A stretch of 64,000 nt of DNA, taken from NCBI RefSeq assembly GCF_048128805.1, contig NC_136001.1:2663501-2727500 (forward strand). Direction: 5' to 3'. Both the position numbers and the translations under genes were made by a program. Every line of letters starts with the position of its first letter. The first letter of the stretch is position 1. Under the pieces are notes generated by a model. The model did no database searches, had not been told where the DNA came from, and worked only from the letters and a program-made list of their open reading frames with translations. Positions 60,077 to 64,000 of this stretch are shown here, one piece after another. The DNA is from Centroberyx gerrardi (taxonomy: Eukaryota; Chordata; Actinopteri; Beryciformes; Berycidae).

Positions 60077-60397
60077 TTTTTTTCTTTTTTTTTTTCACCT
60101 TTATTTATTCAGGGGAGTTTCACTGAGAGCAATGCTCTCTTTTTCAGGAACGCCCTGATCACATTCACACCTGGAAGCTGATCAGTACAACCACAGTCTG
60201 ATCTGCTGGCCACTGAGCAGCTCCACTGGAGCAGTTGGGGTTAAGGGCCTTGCTCAAGGGCACCTCAGTGGTGGTAATGAGGGAGGGGCAAGCGTTGCTT
60301 TTCACTTTCCCCACCCAGATTGATCCTGCCGGTCCGGGGGATTGAACCGACGACCTTCCGGTCACAAGCGGTCTTTAACCTTTAGGCCACCACTGCC
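60077..60397 (-). mobile_element. tRNA-derived SINE
   Basis: Minus strand: GGCAGTGGTGGCCTAAAGG (A-box-like TGGCCTAAAGG), then GGTTCAATCCC, a perfect RNA polymerase III B box (GGTTCRANNCC), then a body of about 240 bp and an A-rich tail (the T runs at 60077-60097). Length about 320 bp. The tRNA-like head and A tail make this a SINE; I cannot name the family with confidence. Confidence 0.82.
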
Positions 60398-61640
60398 TAT
60401 GTAGTTAACCAGCTACATGTAGCATAAGCAGTTCTACTTACTATTATATTTTTATTTACATCTCAAAATTCTCAGTTTACAGACTATGCCTATGTAATTT
60501 TCTTTATCCTGTTAAAGTTCTGAATATATTTGAGCTTTGATGGTTCTAATTTCTTTTACTGTCTGTAAATTTAGAGTTAGATGTCCAATTTGAGTTAACC
60601 TGCTTGAGTTACTGATAATGACTATTATGTAAATGGAATTGAGTCTTCCAACTAGGTGTGTTTCTGGGCACTGCATAGGGAGATCAAGCTTATAGAAATT
60701 TTGCTATGACAGAGTCTAGACAGTATAACACTTGCAAACTCAAGTAAACCTTGGTGTGACACCAAACGAACCTAGAATATTCTCAATGATAATAATTTAA
60801 GATTTTTTTTTTCACTTGCAAACCTTGCATCTAAGTTGCATAATGCAAACCTATCTTCATACACTGTTTATATAGGACTGTTTGATCAGAGTACTAATAT
60901 TTATGTCATGACTAAATGTTGTGAGGTGACCCACCTTTGATCCAGTGTAGTTCAGTCCCATGGATTAAAGCAATACATGCAGCAGAATAATAATGGCTAC
61001 AAGTAATACTATCTCTACACTGAGGCAACAGCATGTTGGTTAACTTGGACTATGTGGTCTAGATGTGTGGCTTTAGTCAATATTGTCAGAAATTACTCAC
61101 AAGGAAGAGACATTCAAAAAATGTATCAGTGTATATTCTGTAAGACTTGTATAAATAAAAACACTATTAGTAACATAATATTGATATTTGTGACTAGGAA
61201 AACATAATGCTGGTAAAATGTAATAACCAAGGTAAGATGGAGAAAAGTAATTTGAGGGCAATGGACTACAGAGTGATGACAAATAAGACTTATTTAAGAG
61301 ATGATCCAAGACAAACTGTTATATGTAAAGTAAACATTTATTTCAAAATACGTTCCATTCTACATGTTCCATTTTATATGGGTGAAACATTCTCAGGAGT
61401 ATCAAGCATTACAAGACAAAAAAAAAACAAAAAACACAATCATCTTTGAACTGGAACACTAGTTTATAACAGGTGGATATTTAGACAGCCCCGGTCCACA
61501 GAGAGCAGCTGTAATATGTCAGTACAAGGTAAGATTCAGTAAAAGCAAGGGGTTAAGAAATCTAATAAAGAAAGAAACTAGTGAAAAGGCCAGAACACAT
61601 CATAAATAAGTTAATTTCTTTGGGAGCATTTTCCAGAGAA
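60398..61640. other. No gene recognised
   Basis: AT-rich intergenic sequence; short frames with no motif. Confidence 0.35.
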
Positions 61641-62320
61641 GTGTCAGTGGTTCTTGAAGAGCAGGAGTTTCTGTAACAGAAGAAACTGCAGTTAGTAACT
61701 GCAACTCAGTGTCTTACAGAGAACAGTTAGCATACATCATGATGATGATTACAGCACAGGGTGAAAAGTACTTAATTTGTGAAGCACTGGCTCCAGTAGA
61801 GGTGAAAAAGTCGCTACCAAGTCATTACTATCTGTGACCGATGTGAACCATCTCTCGTCGAAAATGCTCTAAATTAAGTTCAAAATGAATCTCCTCTCCT
61901 CCTCTGGTTAAGCGCGAGTAAACCCTTGACATGGACCTGGCTAGCGATGTGTGGCATGAACTTGACTCCCTGTGAGAAACACAAGACAACGTTCAACACA
62001 ACAAGTGGAGCAACACGAGTGGAGCATAAATCACAAATGCAAAGTTTAGTCTATGATCTAACGTTAGCGAACATTTCTATCTTTAACTAAGTTAACTTGT
62101 TTAATGTTAACCCATGGATGTGTTAGCTGACTCCGTCTCGTTATGCTAACCGTTATTACCAACGTTAGCTTAGCTCAACTTTATCCAGACTGAATCACTT
62201 CACATCGGATGTAAGATTTATACAAATAAAGCAAATGTTCTGTGAATAAATGAGTCATACCTGGACGATGGTTTCCCCGAAGAGCCGAGTCTGCAGCAGC
62301 AACAGTCAATCAGAACCTAG
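61641..62320 (-). other. Possible small spliced transcription unit
   Basis: On the minus strand, a GC-rich block around 62320-62262 ends ACCATCGTCCAG before GTATGA; an acceptor TTTCTCACAG precedes 61972; and another (TTCTGTTACAG) precedes about 61670. Joining the first two leaves an open frame LFGETIVQGVKFMPHIASQ to a stop near 61886, without a start codon in the first block. I recognise no family. It may be a small gene or a non-coding RNA. Confidence 0.25.
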
Positions 62321-62695
62321 AACCTAGAAAGCTGCACATGAACGCGCCGTCGTCACGGTCGCTACGAGAACGCCACTAGACTCGTTCATGTGGGATAGGC
62401 GGGGCCAAGAAAAACACTACTGCGCAGGTGCTGTGGACACGGAAGTAGGATGCGTAAAAACTTTTTCGGCGTATGTGCTGGGTGAGCAACTTTCATTGGA
62501 ATGAATGGGCCGCCATCTTTGAATGCCTCATCCATAGTTTAATACATCCATGGATACCCCCCCCTTTAACATCAGAAGACAGATCTATATCAATTCCAAT
62601 CGACAAATGGTCCATAGACATAAATAACCCTCATCATGAAATCAATTGGCAAAATATATGCAATAACATATTTTCAATGACATGCAATTCCAAAA
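62321..62695. other. No gene recognised
   Basis: GC-rich at 62330-62480, possibly the promoter of the small minus-strand unit, then AT-rich sequence. Confidence 0.3.
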
Positions 62696-64000
62696 CCCAA
62701 CTAATATTTATTTTTATTTATACAGTTTAAAGTTACAGGGACAGTGCACATTAATAAACATTTCTGTAAATGTGCCAGCTTAGCCATCTTGGCTAATTTT
62801 CAACTGCAGTCCCTGGGCAGGTGTAATGACAGCTACAAAAGACACATAAAATACATTAAATCAGGAACAGCAATACTGTACATATAGCAGAGCACACTTC
62901 ATAAGAACACATAAAATACTTTAAAACAAGGACAACAATACATAAAACAAAGCACGCTTCAGATTATTTGAATAAGTTACAGAGTATGGTCACACACTTG
63001 ATTGTCTTTTAACCATGATTTTAAATTAATTTTAAATGAACAATATGTGTCACAGTCTCTGATAAGTGTTGGCAGACTGTTCCATGTGTGAGCTGCTCTC
63101 ACTGAAAAAGCTGACTGTCCGAAGGCAGTCCTCCTCATAGGTATTATACAATCCCCTCTTGCCACAGACCTAGTATGTCTATCATTAGTTGTTTTCTGCT
63201 TTATAAAAGCACTAAGAGGGGGAGGAGCCAAGCCATGCAGAATCTTATAGACAAGACAAGCGTCTGTAAATTTGATAAGATTGTCCCAGCTCAGTAAATT
63301 ATGATTTCTTAGGCAGTAACAATGGTGATGGGTGTTTGGCTTCCTGTCAAGCACCTTAAGAGCCTGGTGGTATACTGACTGTACAGGTTTGAGTGTTGTA
63401 CAGGAGGCTTGTGCCCAGCTAGTCAAACAGTATGACAAATATGACATGATCATGGCATTAAAATATAGTGTTGCTGCCTTAGTAGTTAGACAGTTTCTGA
63501 TATGGCGGAAATTTGACAAGTTGAACTTTACTACATTTGTTACCATCTTAATTTGTTTTTTAAATGTAAGATTAGAATCAATTGTTACACCAAGATATTT
63601 GAAATCAGATACCACTGTCAGCTTTTCCCCTGCAACATAACGTTAGGTGTGAGATTATCTGTTGACCTCTTAGTGAAGAACATACAAACTGTTTTCTTTA
63701 TGTTTAAGTGAAGACAGGAGTTATTAAGCCACTGTGTGACATAGGCCATCACTGCCGTGAGCTTACATGCAGCTTGCTGTTTGGTCGCTGCATGTACATA
63801 AATGACAGTATCATCTGCGTACATTTGAATCTCAGACTCATTGCATACAGTGGGAAGATCATTTATGTAAAGGCTAAACAACAGGGGCCCCAGACTTGAT
63901 CCCTGAGGTACACCGATATCACAACTAAGGGCTGATGACAGCTCCCCATTTATCTTAACCCTCTGTGCTCTGCCTTCCAGATAGGATTGCATCCATTTAA
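62696..64000 (-). pseudogene. LINE ORF2 reverse transcriptase 3' half, runs off the window
   Basis: Minus frame 63992-63618 has YLEGRAQRVKINGE, GVPQGSSLGPLLFSLYINDL and IQMYADDTVIY (the YADD catalytic motif). After a one-base frameshift near 63630, frame 63615-62977 continues FKYLGVTIDSNLTF, WAQASCTTLKPVQ and AAHTWNSLP, the usual C-terminal thumb region. Downstream, GGGACAGTGCACATTAATAA and a T-rich end (62700-62725) mark the 3' tail. The 5' part lies beyond 64000. It belongs to the CR1/L2/Rex group by gestalt. Apart from the frameshift it reads well, so this may be a fairly young copy. Confidence 0.75.

Noticed and set aside
1..64000. CRISPR arrays, operons, bacterial promoters, tRNA or rRNA genes
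   Set aside because: Nothing of the kind seen; the sequence is vertebrate-type. The only tRNA-like signal is the SINE head at 60397.

Overview
The window is ordinary multicellular-animal nuclear DNA and looks like a teleost fish. Genes are split by GT-AG introns. The unique genes are vertebrate families (a GPR37L1-type receptor and a C6orf89/BRAP-type membrane protein). The mobile-element load is typical of fish: hAT and Harbinger miniature elements, L2-like and RNase-H LINEs, a Penelope-like element, a solo LTR, a tRNA-derived SINE and many microsatellites. All exon joins were derived by eye from splice signals, phase continuity and remembered family motifs; nothing was searched.

Region by region. 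1.8-9.2 kb (minus): a seven-exon C6orf89-like gene that reads intact (about 332 aa); its introns carry a solo LTR with 5-bp target duplications, an hAT-type element with 8-bp duplications and a Harbinger-type element with TTA duplications. 9.8-14.1 kb: an AT-rich repeat, a long triplet repeat, and an RNase-H LINE fragment abutting a Penelope-like fragment. 15-21.5 kb: no gene I can support, a few dispersed repeats. 21.6-25 kb (minus): a complete two-exon gpr37l1-like gene (about 578 aa). 25-30 kb: a short foldback, a C2H2-like exon, remnants of a multicopy fish gene family, and a 465-bp TAG-rich array. 30-39 kb: LINE remnants, a 1.9-kb inverted-repeat element, and two LINE ORF1 genes with SGNH esterase motifs placed head to head, the plus-strand one followed by an ORF2 that lost most of its endonuclease. 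39-41 kb: an hAT-like fragment and short palindromes.

41.7-59.3 kb is the most interesting part. Two neighbouring units have the same plan: an accessory gene on the plus strand converging on a THAP zinc-finger gene on the minus strand. Unit 1 (41.7-50.0 kb) has a SWIM/YqaJ-nuclease-like gene and a small THAP gene between imperfect inverted terminal sequences; its YqaJ exon is cut by an hAT transposon, itself hit by foldback elements. Unit 2 (50.5-59.2 kb) pairs a P2X7-type C-terminal (ballast) domain gene with a 12-exon THAP-DDE transposase gene; the two stop codons share one CTAG. Unit 2 is decayed by two nonsense codons, frameshifts and a 411-bp hAT-type element in an exon, flanked by a perfect 8-bp duplication. 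I infer that both are DNA-transposon cassettes in which the partner gene travels with a THAP transposase.

60-64 kb: a tRNA-derived SINE, a possible small minus-strand transcription unit, and a LINE reverse transcriptase 3' end running off the window edge.
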